From an uncultured Alistipes sp. (GTDB lineage Bacteria > Bacteroidota > Bacteroidia > Bacteroidales > Rikenellaceae), in the NCBI GenBank assembly GCA_904502005.1, contig CAJGDC010000001.1, positions 1 to 64,000 on the forward strand: 64,000 nucleotides of DNA. Reading direction: 5' to 3'. A model generated the notes under the pieces. The model was not told the DNA's origin and searched no databases. It saw only the letters and a program-made list of their open reading frames with translations. Below are positions 42,803 to 52,033 of this stretch, one piece after another; positions within the stretch are counted from its first letter, which is position 1, and every line of letters starts with the position of its first letter. The position numbers were made by a program, and so were the translations under genes.

Positions 42803-44323
42803 TTAGTTACTTTCGTTAGGTTGGACAAGTGAGCCTGGCGCCTCAATCTCGTGGATAGGTATCGGCCAGACAAAGAGTGGATTATCAGCCTTAACAGCAA
42901 GGGTACTACCCTCATCAAGCGAATTTGACTGCGGAGTACGAGTAAATCCCTCGCCATTGCGGTATAGATTACCCCAACGCTTAATATCATGCAGGCGGAA
43001 GCCCTCCATATACAACTCTCGCACTCGCTCAGAGGCTATCTGCTCAATATAGTTGTCAGCCGTAAGGTTTATACCGCCACCAGAGGCAATACGTGTAGCT
43101 CGCAAAGCACTAATATCCTTTGTAGCCGCTGAGAAGTTCGGCGTAGACTGACGACAGTAAGCCTCCGCGCGGATAAGATACTGCTCGGCAAGGCGGAATG
43201 GCTTTGGCATAACAGTATGGTAAATCAGCGCATTATTGATAAAGTCCTGATTTCCAAAGTACTTTACAAGCAGTGGCCACTGAAGTGCGTGGCTATAACC
43301 TGTAGGCAAAGTGTAGAAATAGCTGCTATAACGCATATCACCATCTGAATAGAGTCCAAGCACCCACTCAGCAGGCACATAGTCCGGATAGTAATATGTA
43401 TAGTCAGTATTAAAGCCCAAGAATACCTGACCTAACGCTCCGCCGTAAGATGTGGTTGTAAAACCGATGCGCCAGATAACCTCTGTAGCCACATCGTAGT
43501 TCCACATATAGTCAAAATAGGTCATGTCGTTTGTATAGTAGCTTACCGCCGAGCTAAGGGCAAAGTTACGACTATCAATCAACTCTGTAGAGTAATCTAT
43601 AGCTGTCTGCCAATCCTCCATATAGAGTGCTACGCGAGCATGCAGTGCACACGCCATAGCACGAGTAACAAAGGCGCTGCTATAGGCATCATTCTTCTCA
43701 TCAAGAAGCTCCTCAGCCCTCTCTAAGTCGCGAATAACCTGCTGATATGAATCGTAGAGCGATGCTCGCGGTAGCGGCTGCTTATCAAGTGTTGTAGTGC
43801 GAAGCACAACGCCCAGCTCCTGCTTTGCGGTTTCAGGGTGATAAGCCTTGCAATAGCACTTTAGTAGCTCCGAATATGCAAGAGCGCGAATAGCATATAC
43901 CTCACCGGTATATGTATCAAGGTCCTTGAGTTTAGTATCGTCTGTTGTTGCGGCAACAACTCTATCAATATAATCAAGATAGAAGTTACAATTAGCAATT
44001 ATCTGATACAGAGCAGCATATATGCTCTCAATCTCCGAAGTCGTAGAACGAATAGTCCACAACCAAAAGCTACCATAGGTATTTGAATAGCCATCAACAG
44101 CATATACAAGGTCTGTCTGAAGGTCTGGCAGAATTGTAAGGTGACCACTATACAATGCGCCACTCTTAAGCAGCGAGTAGATTCCCGTAACGGTCTGCTC
44201 AGCATCATCAAAGGTCTGCATACCCTGCTGCTGTGGAATTGCTGACTGCGGCTGCTTATCAAGGCATGAGACAGCCAACAGCGCTGCCGATGCCACAAAT
44301 AATATCTTTATACTTTTCAACAT
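42803..44323 (-). CDS. SusD/RagB-family nutrient-binding lipoprotein
   Basis: The 506-residue protein has a lipoprotein signal (LLAVSC, Cys18) and the SusD architecture. TPR-like helices hold YQIIANCNFYLDYIDRV and IRALAYSELLKCY. The C-terminal region has FRLAEQYLIRAEAYCR and ERVRELYMEGFRLHDIKRWGN, and the family's closing FVWPIPIHEIEAPGSLVQPN. SusD proteins form a lid on the SusC barrel and deliver ligand. A GTG at 44332 is possible, but ATG 44323 fits the lipobox spacing. It follows the receptor gene by 11 bp. Confidence 0.95.
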   Translation of the reverse strand: MLKSIKILFVASAALLAVSCLDKQPQSAIPQQQGMQTFDDAEQTVTGIYSLLKSGALYSGHLTILPDLQTDLVYAVDGYSNTYGSFWLWTIRSTTSEIESIYAALYQIIANCNFYLDYIDRVVAATTDDTKLKDLDTYTGEVYAIRALAYSELLKCYCKAYHPETAKQELGVVLRTTTLDKQPLPRASLYDSYQQVIRDLERAEELLDEKNDAYSSAFVTRAMACALHARVALYMEDWQTAIDYSTELIDSRNFALSSAVSYYTNDMTYFDYMWNYDVATEVIWRIGFTTTSYGGALGQVFLGFNTDYTYYYPDYVPAEWVLGLYSDGDMRYSSYFYTLPTGYSHALQWPLLVKYFGNQDFINNALIYHTVMPKPFRLAEQYLIRAEAYCRQSTPNFSAATKDISALRATRIASGGGINLTADNYIEQIASERVRELYMEGFRLHDIKRWGNLYRNGEGFTRTPQSNSLDEGSTLAVKADNPLFVWPIPIHEIEAPGSLVQPNESN

Positions 44324-44334
44324 AATCCACACAT

Positions 44335-47298
44335 TTAGAAGGTTATATCAATACCAAAAGTAAACTGGCGCGACATAGGATATTGAGCCGCGTAGACATT
44401 TGTTGTACCCTCTGGATCAAGACCCGAGAAGCGAGTAAAGGTAAAGAGGTTTTGCGCCTGTGCGTAGACTCTAAGACCCGACATCACCTTACTACAACGA
44501 ATAACCTTCTCCGGCAGCGAGTAGCTGAGCATCAGGTTCTTAAGTCGTAAGAATGATGCATTCTCAAGCAGTCGACTATCAAACTCTGTATAGACTCCGT
44601 GGCGAGGTATATCCGTAACATCGCCAGGTTTCTGCCAACGCTCCAGCAGTCGTGAAGATTGATTGTAAGAGGCAAAACGACCATTTGACTCGTCAAAGTA
44701 GCGGTCATTATTGAGCATCCAGCGGTCTGCCACCCAGCTAAACTGGGCTGTAAGTTGAAGACCTTTCCAGCTCATAGCCGTGCCGAAACCACCCTGCCAA
44801 GGGGCTATATAGCTCTTGCCAACAAGAACCTTATCCTCGTCACGAAGAACAGTGGTAAGCTCTCCATCCTTTGTATACCACAGTGCATCACCATTTGCCG
44901 GATTTACACCCGCATAGCGATTGATATAGAACTCACCGAGTGGATGACCTACAACAAGTTTGGTATTTGTACCTGAACGTTCATACTCCTGAACGCCATT
45001 ATAGAGTTCAGTAATCTTATTGTTGTTATATGACACATTGGCATTGACAGTCCACAGAAAATCCTTTGCTGCAATAAGAGTACCCACAACATTGAGCTCA
45101 ACACCCTTATTGACCATTGCACCTACATTGTCCCAGTAGTAGCCAAAGCCCGATGTTGAATATGGCTCAGGTACCTGCATCAGCATATCGGAAGTATGCT
45201 TATAGTAGAGCTCAAGGTCTACATTAAGGCGGTGCCAAAAACCGAAGTGGAGTCCAAGGTTTGTTGTCCACGGCTTCTCCCAACCCAAGTTTTCATTTCC
45301 TGGCTGCATAAGTCCTACGCCCGCATTGCCGACATAGTCTGCGCCACCGCCAATTAGCGCAAGGTGCTCATAGTTAGGAATTGACGAGTTACCCGATGTA
45401 CCTGTAGAGAGTGAAATCTGGCCATTTGTCAACCAAGACTTTGCCCCCTCAGCAAAGGCCTCATTACGTAGATTCCACATAAAACCTACGCTCCAAAAGC
45501 CTGCCCAACGACGTGATGCACCAAAGCGAGAACTTGCATCTGTACGCACCGAGAAGTCTGCAAAATATCTATCATCGTAGTTATACTCGCCACGACCAAA
45601 GAACGAAACAAAACCATAGTCCGAATCGGTGGTATCACCCCAAGATGTTACACGGGTCGCCGAAGAGAGATTTGTCAGTCTGTCATTATTCTGTCCTGCC
45701 GCAACGATATTAAACGCCTCGTAGTGGCTATCAACGCCCTCATGACCAACAAGGAAGTTGAAGTTATGTACTCGGTTAATATCAAAGCGGTAATTAACTG
45801 TATTTGTGATGGTCAGACTATAGCTATCTGTAGAACTGCGCATTGCGCTACCCTGCCCCTGATTTGGAGCATAGCTTGGGAAGGACTGACCAAAGCCGGT
45901 GGTATGCGAGTAGTCAATACCAAACTGACTCTTGAGTGTCAGACCCTCAATAAGTGTCGCCTCAGCAAACTGCGTAGAGAGGACCTTGTACTTTTTGAAT
46001 GTCACAGGATTATTTTCCAACCACTCCAGTGGATTCTGACCATTTCCACGCCAACTACCATCTGCAATAGAGGCGGTAGAGCCATCAGCACGATATGGAT
46101 TCCAATAAGGCATCATAAATCGCGCCGCCGAGATTGGGGTTACGAGCGTGTAAGCACCCTCATCTGCCTGCTGAATAGCCTGATAGTTGAGCATATTGTT
46201 CACGCCTATCTTGAGCCACTTACCAGCCTTGCGTTCAAAATTCTGACGAGTTGAGAAGCGCTGGAATCCAGAGCCTAAAGCTGTTCCCTGCTGGTTGTAG
46301 TATCCGCCAGAGATGTAGTAAGATGTCTTATCATCTGCACCTGAAACGGCAAGCTCGTAGTTCTGCAACATAGCTGAGGAGTTGAACACTACATCCATCC
46401 AGTTAATATCGGTCTGGCTGAGCACTGGATAGTTCTGACCCTCATCCATGCCAATCTGACGCTCATAATCAATACGCTCGGCGGTATTCATCAAATCCCA
46501 CTTACCGCATGCCACCTGCGAAAATCCCAGCTGCATACGATACTCAATGCGAGGGCGTTCAGCAGCCTTACCACGCTTAGTGGTAATCACAATAACGCCA
46601 TTTGCCGCACGAGCACCATAGATAGATGTTGATGAGGCATCCTTAAGCACAGATATTGACTCAATATCAGCAGGGTTGATTGTGTTAAAGTCACTCGCCT
46701 CGATTGGCACTCCGTCAAGAATATATAGCGGAGCTGTGCCAGAGTTGATTGAGTTTGTACCACGAATGGTCATTACAGCCGATGCGCTTGGCTCACCAGT
46801 ATTTGAGAGCACCGTAAGACCCGGCACCTGACCCTGCAGAGCCTGGTCAAAGGCAGCCGTAGGGGTCTTCTCGACCTTCTCCATCTTCACCGTCGAGACA
46901 GAGCCGGTAATAGTTCCCTTCTTACGCACGCCATAGGCAATAACAACCACATCATCAATAGCCTCAGTCTCTGGCTGAAGCGAGATGTTGTGGGTAATGT
47001 TTCTGTCTGATGCAGGTACGCTCCACACCACCTCCTTATAGCCCAAAAAGGAGAACGAGATATTGTTCCCCACAGCGGCCTCAATGGTGTAAGTACCGTC
47101 AAAGTTTGTTGTCACTCCCTGCATCGTCTCTAATACAACAACCGCCACTCCCAGCAGCGGTTGATTGTCCTCGGCAGATAGTACCGTTCCACTCACTGTA
47201 ACGCGACCAGAAGCTACTTGTGCAGTAGCTGGCGCGAAACTCAGTAGGCTGAATAGCAGAGTGCCGAATAAAAGAAAAATCTGTTTGAGTGAGTTCAT
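44335..47298 (-). CDS. SusC/RagA-family TonB-linked outer-membrane receptor
   Basis: The 987-residue receptor has a signal peptide (about 1-27, ending ATAQ) and a carboxypeptidase-like domain (about 33-115; LLGVAVVVLETMQGVTTNFDG). The TonB-box region is DDVVVIAYGVRKK. The plug has ALQGQVPGLTV, IRGTNSINSGTAPLYILDGVP and SVLKDASSTSIYGARAANGVIVITTKRG, and a 22-strand barrel ends in FTFGIDITF. It opens a nine-gene operon. The start at 47298 is chosen because a promoter occupies the space up to 47335. Absence of glycosidase genes and presence of a protease point to peptide rather than glycan import, as in the RagAB system. Confidence 0.96.
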   Translation of the reverse strand: MNSLKQIFLLFGTLLFSLLSFAPATAQVASGRVTVSGTVLSAEDNQPLLGVAVVVLETMQGVTTNFDGTYTIEAAVGNNISFSFLGYKEVVWSVPASDRNITHNISLQPETEAIDDVVVIAYGVRKKGTITGSVSTVKMEKVEKTPTAAFDQALQGQVPGLTVLSNTGEPSASAVMTIRGTNSINSGTAPLYILDGVPIEASDFNTINPADIESISVLKDASSTSIYGARAANGVIVITTKRGKAAERPRIEYRMQLGFSQVACGKWDLMNTAERIDYERQIGMDEGQNYPVLSQTDINWMDVVFNSSAMLQNYELAVSGADDKTSYYISGGYYNQQGTALGSGFQRFSTRQNFERKAGKWLKIGVNNMLNYQAIQQADEGAYTLVTPISAARFMMPYWNPYRADGSTASIADGSWRGNGQNPLEWLENNPVTFKKYKVLSTQFAEATLIEGLTLKSQFGIDYSHTTGFGQSFPSYAPNQGQGSAMRSSTDSYSLTITNTVNYRFDINRVHNFNFLVGHEGVDSHYEAFNIVAAGQNNDRLTNLSSATRVTSWGDTTDSDYGFVSFFGRGEYNYDDRYFADFSVRTDASSRFGASRRWAGFWSVGFMWNLRNEAFAEGAKSWLTNGQISLSTGTSGNSSIPNYEHLALIGGGADYVGNAGVGLMQPGNENLGWEKPWTTNLGLHFGFWHRLNVDLELYYKHTSDMLMQVPEPYSTSGFGYYWDNVGAMVNKGVELNVVGTLIAAKDFLWTVNANVSYNNNKITELYNGVQEYERSGTNTKLVVGHPLGEFYINRYAGVNPANGDALWYTKDGELTTVLRDEDKVLVGKSYIAPWQGGFGTAMSWKGLQLTAQFSWVADRWMLNNDRYFDESNGRFASYNQSSRLLERWQKPGDVTDIPRHGVYTEFDSRLLENASFLRLKNLMLSYSLPEKVIRCSKVMSGLRVYAQAQNLFTFTRFSGLDPEGTTNVYAAQYPMSRQFTFGIDITF

Positions 47299-47304
47299 AA
47301 TCGA

Positions 47305-47335
47305 CAAAGGTAGTGCTTTTGTACTAAAGTACAAA
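47305..47335 (-). promoter_or_regulatory. Promoter of the RagAB-protease operon
   Basis: TTTG (47335-47332), 19-bp spacer, TACCTTTG (47312-47305) on the minus strand. The -7 box ends 7 nt before the ATG at 47298, so the mRNA would be leaderless or nearly so. Confidence 0.75.
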
Positions 47336-47364
47336 GAGATTGGCTAAAAATTTAGCCAATCTCT
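47335..47364 (-). terminator. Hairpin after the thiamine receptor gene
   Basis: AGAGATTGGCTAAA (47335-47348) pairs perfectly with TTTAGCCAATCTCT (47351-47364), 14 bp with a 2-nt loop. It abuts the -33 box of the next operon and lacks a strong T run, so termination is likely but not certain. Confidence 0.7.
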
Positions 47365-47383
47365 CCTTTGTCGGCGCTGTAGA

Positions 47384-49651
47384 TTAGAACTTTACAGTCA
47401 CATTTGCCAGTAGATGCAGCGGTGCTTGAGGGAAGTAATATGCCTCGTCATATCGCACACCATCCCACATGTATGAATATCCATATCCGTTGCTGCAGTA
47501 GATTGCATTGAAGAGGTTATAAATTGTAACACCAAAGCGCACTGAACGCACATTTGGCAGTGACAGAGTATAACCCAAATCTAAATTTGTAACACAATAA
47601 CTATCAAGGGTTAAGGCCTCAATTTGGTTATTAGTCAGATACTGCTTGCTTACATAATTTGTACGAAGTTGCGCCTCAAAACCTTTATGATGGAAATCCA
47701 GACCCAAAGAGGCGATACAACTTGGTGAGTAGGCAATTGTCATATCACCTAAATTCTGTCCATAGGTCGGGCTATCTGCAAGCGTATCGACATAGTTGCG
47801 AATCTTGTTGCGGCTAAGTGTTAGATTTCCATTAACAGACAACCATTTGACAATGTTATAGTTAAGCGTAAGCTCAACGCCACAACGATAACTATCAGGA
47901 ACATTGACATTTAGCGCATCAGAACTATCATTGACCATACCCGTTGGAATCAGCTGGTTACGGTACTGCATATAGTAGAGATTAACCCCCACCGCGAGTC
48001 GTTTTGAAGCGTACTGATAACCCAACTCATAGTCAAAGAGTCGCTCAGGCTTTGGCTCGCTATCATCCTGCGAAAACATATATCGGTCGGTAAAATCTGC
48101 ACGGGTCGGCTCTTTGTTTGCAATGGCAAAAGAGGCGTAGAGTCTATTATTTTTTGCAAAATTATAACTCAAGCCCACATGAGGATTGAAAAAGTGGTAG
48201 AGCTTGTCGATAGATATAGGCTGCATCTGCATTCTATTCCAATCAAAGTTATCATTCACACCCCATGCGCGATAGCTAACAAGTCTATACTGCAAGTCTG
48301 CATATATATCCAATTTATCTATCGGTTTCCAATCTATCTTAGCATAGAGATTTGCATCCTGCTTGCGCACGTCGTTGTCATACCAACGACCTACAACTTG
48401 GCTGCTCTCCATGCCATCAACCCACTCAATATCACCCCAGTGAGGACAGCTATAGTGGCTCCATGAGCCTCCGAAAATAGCCGACAACTTATCCGCCGTA
48501 TAGTGCGCCGAGGCGTTGATTCCAAAGGTGTGGTTACGCATAATTTTACGACGAATCATATCAGCCTCAACACTTGAATCGCTAATACCAAGATTGCCAT
48601 ATTCAAGCAACGTGCGGTCAGCTTTATACTGCTTGTAATAACCATATCCATAGGTATAAAATCCCGTAGCGCTCATCTTCCACGAGTCGTTAAAGCTATG
48701 ATTTACAATAAGTTGATTATTGCTCTGAGTATAATTATCAGTTTGGTCTTGATAGTAATCCACATGCGTACCATCAGCAAGCACATAAGGGCCCTTTGAG
48801 GTCTCATATTGACCTTCGGTATGATAACGACGACCATACAACTCCATCTCCTCTTTCGTTACACCGGTATATGTAAGATAGGTCTTTGCTACACCGCCAA
48901 AAGAGAGTAACTTTACAGATGTACGAGAGGAGTAATAGCCTCCCTGCACCATGTAGGATTTAAGGTCTGTAGCTCCGCGCTCTATATAACCATCCGAGCC
49001 GATATGACTCAGTCGCGCATCAACAATCCAGTGTCCGACCATCAATCCAGAGCCTATATGTACCGACTGCTTATTAGTGTTATACGAGCCATAAGAGAGC
49101 GACGCGGAGCCTCCAAATGAGGTATTAGGCGCAGATGTGGTCATCGTTATCGCACCTCCAAAGGCTCCAGTACCATTTGTCGAGATACCCGCTCCGCGCT
49201 GAATCTGAACATCCTCCACCGACGAGATAAGGTCTGGAGTGTCGTACCAATATGTTGAGTGCGAATCGGGATTGTTGAGCGACATGCCATTAACAGTAAC
49301 ATTGAGTCGCGTAGCATCTGTACCCCTCAGACGAATAGACGTTCCACCAATGCCAATACCCGTCTCATTTGTAGCAATCATAGATGGTGAGAGGGCGAGC
49401 AGAGAGGGGATATCCGTACCATAACTGTTGCGCTCAATCTCCTTACGACCCAAGTCTGTATGGGCAACTGGCGACGATTTACCAGCACGCAGGGCTACCA
49501 CCTCAATGGTGCTAATGTTCCCATACATTGCCACCGAGTCTGCATCAGAGGTTGAAGGTTGTGATGATTGATTGTCTTGTGCGACGACATTTGTCGCATG
49601 TACGCCGAGCGTAAACCCCGCCACGGCGAGAGTCAGAAAAAACCTTTTCAT
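47384..49651 (-). CDS. TonB-dependent receptor under TPP riboswitch (predicted thiamine importer)
   Basis: The 755-residue receptor has a signal peptide (about 1-24, ending NVVAQ) and a TonB-box-like ISTIEVVALRAG. The plug (about 55-170) has IPSLLALSPSMIATNETGIGIGGTSIRLRGTDATRLNVTVNG divided over its strands, followed by IQRGAGISTNGTGAFGGAI. A 22-strand barrel ends in LLANVTVKF. It lacks the SusC-type N-terminal domain, so it is a classical receptor. The clear TPP riboswitch in its leader marks it as a thiamine or thiamine-phosphate receptor, as proposed for riboswitch-linked outer-membrane receptors in Bacteroides. No inner-membrane transporter (pnuT) or pyrophosphokinase follows it. Confidence 0.92.
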   Translation of the reverse strand: MKRFFLTLAVAGFTLGVHATNVVAQDNQSSQPSTSDADSVAMYGNISTIEVVALRAGKSSPVAHTDLGRKEIERNSYGTDIPSLLALSPSMIATNETGIGIGGTSIRLRGTDATRLNVTVNGMSLNNPDSHSTYWYDTPDLISSVEDVQIQRGAGISTNGTGAFGGAITMTTSAPNTSFGGSASLSYGSYNTNKQSVHIGSGLMVGHWIVDARLSHIGSDGYIERGATDLKSYMVQGGYYSSRTSVKLLSFGGVAKTYLTYTGVTKEEMELYGRRYHTEGQYETSKGPYVLADGTHVDYYQDQTDNYTQSNNQLIVNHSFNDSWKMSATGFYTYGYGYYKQYKADRTLLEYGNLGISDSSVEADMIRRKIMRNHTFGINASAHYTADKLSAIFGGSWSHYSCPHWGDIEWVDGMESSQVVGRWYDNDVRKQDANLYAKIDWKPIDKLDIYADLQYRLVSYRAWGVNDNFDWNRMQMQPISIDKLYHFFNPHVGLSYNFAKNNRLYASFAIANKEPTRADFTDRYMFSQDDSEPKPERLFDYELGYQYASKRLAVGVNLYYMQYRNQLIPTGMVNDSSDALNVNVPDSYRCGVELTLNYNIVKWLSVNGNLTLSRNKIRNYVDTLADSPTYGQNLGDMTIAYSPSCIASLGLDFHHKGFEAQLRTNYVSKQYLTNNQIEALTLDSYCVTNLDLGYTLSLPNVRSVRFGVTIYNLFNAIYCSNGYGYSYMWDGVRYDEAYYFPQAPLHLLANVTVKF

Positions 49652-49685
49652 AACTTCTTAAGTGTTTAATAGTTAAAAAATTAGA

Positions 49686-49815
49686 AAAGGGGTATGTATT
49701 GATTACTCTCATCCCGGTCTCAGCATTACCCGTATCCGGTTCAATGGGTATAATCTCAGCCGCCTGTTTCACTCCGACCGCATGCGGCCCAAAGCAGAAA
49801 ACAAAAAGCACCCCT
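49686..49815 (-). promoter_or_regulatory. TPP riboswitch (THI element)
   Basis: Read on the minus strand, GGGGTGC (49814-49808) begins the closing stem, which pairs with ACCCCT near 49692-49687. Conserved THI pieces occur in order: GGCTGAGATTATACCC, GAACCGGATACGGGTAATGC, then CTGAGACCGGGATGAGAG. A variable stem-loop with CCGCATGCGG lies in the extra arm after GGGGTGC. The 3' side of the closing stem is about 35 nt before the ATG. No terminator hairpin follows, so control of translation is more likely than attenuation. Confidence 0.95.
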
Positions 49816-49830
49816 ATGTAGTATTTGCCA

Positions 49831-49860
49831 CAAAGGTAGTGCTTTTTGTATAAAGTTCAA
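49831..49860 (-). promoter_or_regulatory. Promoter of the riboswitch-receptor transcript
   Basis: TTG (49860-49858), 19-bp spacer, TACCTTTG (49838-49831) on the minus strand. Transcription would start near 49824, just before the riboswitch. Confidence 0.82.
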
Positions 49861-49870
49861 AGGGAAATGG

Positions 49871-51235
49871 TTATTTTTTCATATTGTCGTTAGTCAGCAG
49901 CACACCATTATGCTCACCTGTCAGACTCTCAAGGAAGGCAACAATCTTCTCCTCCTCGCTATCTGTCAGCTCAACGCCCACCTGGTAAGTACCCATCTTG
50001 CATACAGCCTCCTTAAGCTCTGGCTCTGTACCATCGTGGAAGTATGGAGCTGTAAGGGCTACATTTCTAAGACCTGGAACCTTAAAGCGGTGGCGGTCGC
50101 GCTCAAGAGCGGTCTCCTTATTGCGACCATTATCCTCAACTGTCAGCTCAAGACCTCTATCTGCAAAGTAATCAGCATATTGACCCATCAACTCGTAAGA
50201 CTCACCACCGAGGTTTGCGCCTACATGGCAAGTTGCGCAGTTGTACTTTACAAAGAGCTCATAACCCTCTTTCTGCTCCTCTGTAATGGCAGCCATATCG
50301 CCACGCAAGTACTTATCAAAGGCTGAGTTAGGGGTGATAAGTGTGCGCTCAAACTCGGCAATGGCATCTGTAATATTCTGCTCGCTCCAACCATCTGGAT
50401 AGACAGCCTTGAACTGCTTTGTCAGCGCCTTATCCTTTGCAAGTTTAGCGATAATCTGGTCGAATGACTGACAACCCATCTCTACCGGATTGAGCGGCGG
50501 TCCTGCAGCCTGCAGCTCGAGAGTTGCAGCACGACCATCCCAGAACTGGACGAAGTTATAGACTGCATTATATACAGTCGGAGCATTCACACCACCAAAC
50601 TGACCATACACACCCTCAGAGTACTGCTTGTTATCTACACCAGCAGTATTAAGTCCATGACAAGATGCGCACGAAACGGTATTATCAATAGAGAGGCGTG
50701 TGTCGTGGTAGAGTATGCGACCAAGTTCAACCTTCGCAGCATCTGTAGGGATGCTCTGCGCGATTGGGCGAATAACCTCTCCACCAAGACCGTCGTTATA
50801 GTACTGAGCACGATACTCATCAGCCCACGCATCAACAATAGCAGCCTTAGCCTTTGTCATCTGGCTTCCCCAGTGTACAAGGTAGTACTTAGCCATTGGC
50901 ATATCGCCATCAAGGGCGGCCTTCTCAACCTTTGCAACATCGACAATTGACACTTTGCCTCCATTTTTTAGAGCCTCAATCATCGGTGCAATGTCAAACA
51001 TCTTATAGCCGGTCTGGCTATCTGCCTTAACCACATCGCCAATAACTGGGAAAGAGGCGTAGAACGGAAGCTTTGGCTCTGCGCTGTGGCAGCTCAAGCA
51101 ACCACCCTTGTCAAGAATCTCCAACAACTGCTCACTCTGAGCCAACTTGTCAGATGGGGCAGAGCAGCTAATGCGATAGACGGCAAGCAGCGCAGCCACT
51201 ATCACCAGCAATCCATAAAGTAGTTTTTTCTTCAT
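49871..51235 (-). CDS. Tri-haem cytochrome c peroxidase-like protein
   Basis: The 454-residue protein is exported by an N-terminal membrane anchor (about 5-24) and has three CxxCH haem c sites: CLSCH (46-50) in a small N-terminal haem domain, then CASCH (189-193) and CATCH (333-337) in the di-haem CcpA/MauG-type core. Family features include RILYHDTRLS, NAPTVYNAVYNFVQFWDGRA and FKVPGLRNVALTAPYFHDGT. An extra N-terminal haem domain resembles YhjA-type quinol peroxidases. It probably reduces hydrogen peroxide in the periplasm with electrons from the quinone pool. It follows ccsB-ccsA, the genes needed to attach its haems. Confidence 0.92.
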   Translation of the reverse strand: MKKKLLYGLLVIVAALLAVYRISCSAPSDKLAQSEQLLEILDKGGCLSCHSAEPKLPFYASFPVIGDVVKADSQTGYKMFDIAPMIEALKNGGKVSIVDVAKVEKAALDGDMPMAKYYLVHWGSQMTKAKAAIVDAWADEYRAQYYNDGLGGEVIRPIAQSIPTDAAKVELGRILYHDTRLSIDNTVSCASCHGLNTAGVDNKQYSEGVYGQFGGVNAPTVYNAVYNFVQFWDGRAATLELQAAGPPLNPVEMGCQSFDQIIAKLAKDKALTKQFKAVYPDGWSEQNITDAIAEFERTLITPNSAFDKYLRGDMAAITEEQKEGYELFVKYNCATCHVGANLGGESYELMGQYADYFADRGLELTVEDNGRNKETALERDRHRFKVPGLRNVALTAPYFHDGTEPELKEAVCKMGTYQVGVELTDSEEEKIVAFLESLTGEHNGVLLTNDNMKK

Positions 51236-51256
51236 AACTGTGTAGTTTTAATGGGT

Positions 51257-52033
51257 TTATCTATTATATACATGTACACTCTGTTTTGCAGTTGGCAGGT
51301 AGTTTACCCCATACCAACACATCTGTAACGAGAGAAATGCCACAACAATCACGGCACAAATAACGCCTCGCCCCGCCCTCTTAAATCTAATAAGGTGTAT
51401 AGCGAGCAGATATATCAGCCATGTTGCCGCCGCCCAACTCTCCTTGGCATCCCAACTCCAGTAGTCACCCCACGCCTGCTTTGCCCATAGAGCTCCCGTA
51501 AGCATGCCCACCGTAAGGAACGCCACTCCGCCATAGAGCAGACTCTCCACGGCCTTATCAACACTCCTATTTCCAAAGAGCGAGTAGACCGAGAGCAGCG
51601 TTGCACACCCCAGTAACGCATAGGCGAACATATAGATAGCTACATGCGGTATAAACCACGCACTCTGCAGTGCCGGCATAAGAGTTGTATCGTGAATCTC
51701 AGGTTTCAGAGAGTTGATAACCATAAAGACTGTCGAGAGCAGTGTTGCAAAGCTCGGCACCCATCTATACCCCCAACGATGATAAGTAAATGCACCGGAC
51801 AGAAGTAGGAAGAAGCTATACCAGAGCCTTGTTTCACCCATCGTTCTCATAGGTGGGCGCTCAAGGGTAATCCATAGGCCAACAATAAAGAGCAGCAGCA
51901 CCACCGTTGCAATCCACATACTCCACAGAGCTGTTGCACTACGACCGTGACTCCTCCATGCAGAGACTGAGCCTACAACCCCTGCAGTTGCTGCCAGAAT
52001 GGCAAAAATCGGAAATATACCCCAGCCTATCAT
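51257..52033 (-). CDS. ccsA: Cytochrome c biogenesis protein CcsA (haem handling)
   Basis: This 258-residue membrane protein has about eight hydrophobic helices and the haem-handling WWD motif WGDYWSWDAKESWAAATWLIYLLAIH, with a conserved His in FIPHVAIYMFAYALLG and another in the final helices. CcsA with CcsB exports haem and attaches it to CxxCH motifs (system II). The ATG at 52033 overlaps the ccsB stop by 4 bp (ATGA), which sets the start and suggests coupled translation. A start at 52111 would lie inside ccsB. Confidence 0.92.
   Translation of the reverse strand: MIGWGIFPIFAILAATAGVVGSVSAWRSHGRSATALWSMWIATVVLLLFIVGLWITLERPPMRTMGETRLWYSFFLLLSGAFTYHRWGYRWVPSFATLLSTVFMVINSLKPEIHDTTLMPALQSAWFIPHVAIYMFAYALLGCATLLSVYSLFGNRSVDKAVESLLYGGVAFLTVGMLTGALWAKQAWGDYWSWDAKESWAAATWLIYLLAIHLIRFKRAGRGVICAVIVVAFLSLQMCWYGVNYLPTAKQSVHVYNR

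Noticed and set aside
33606..47298. Classical polysaccharide utilisation locus
   Set aside because: The SusCD pair is present, but no glycoside hydrolase, polysaccharide lyase or hybrid sensor regulator accompanies it; the only enzyme is a protease.
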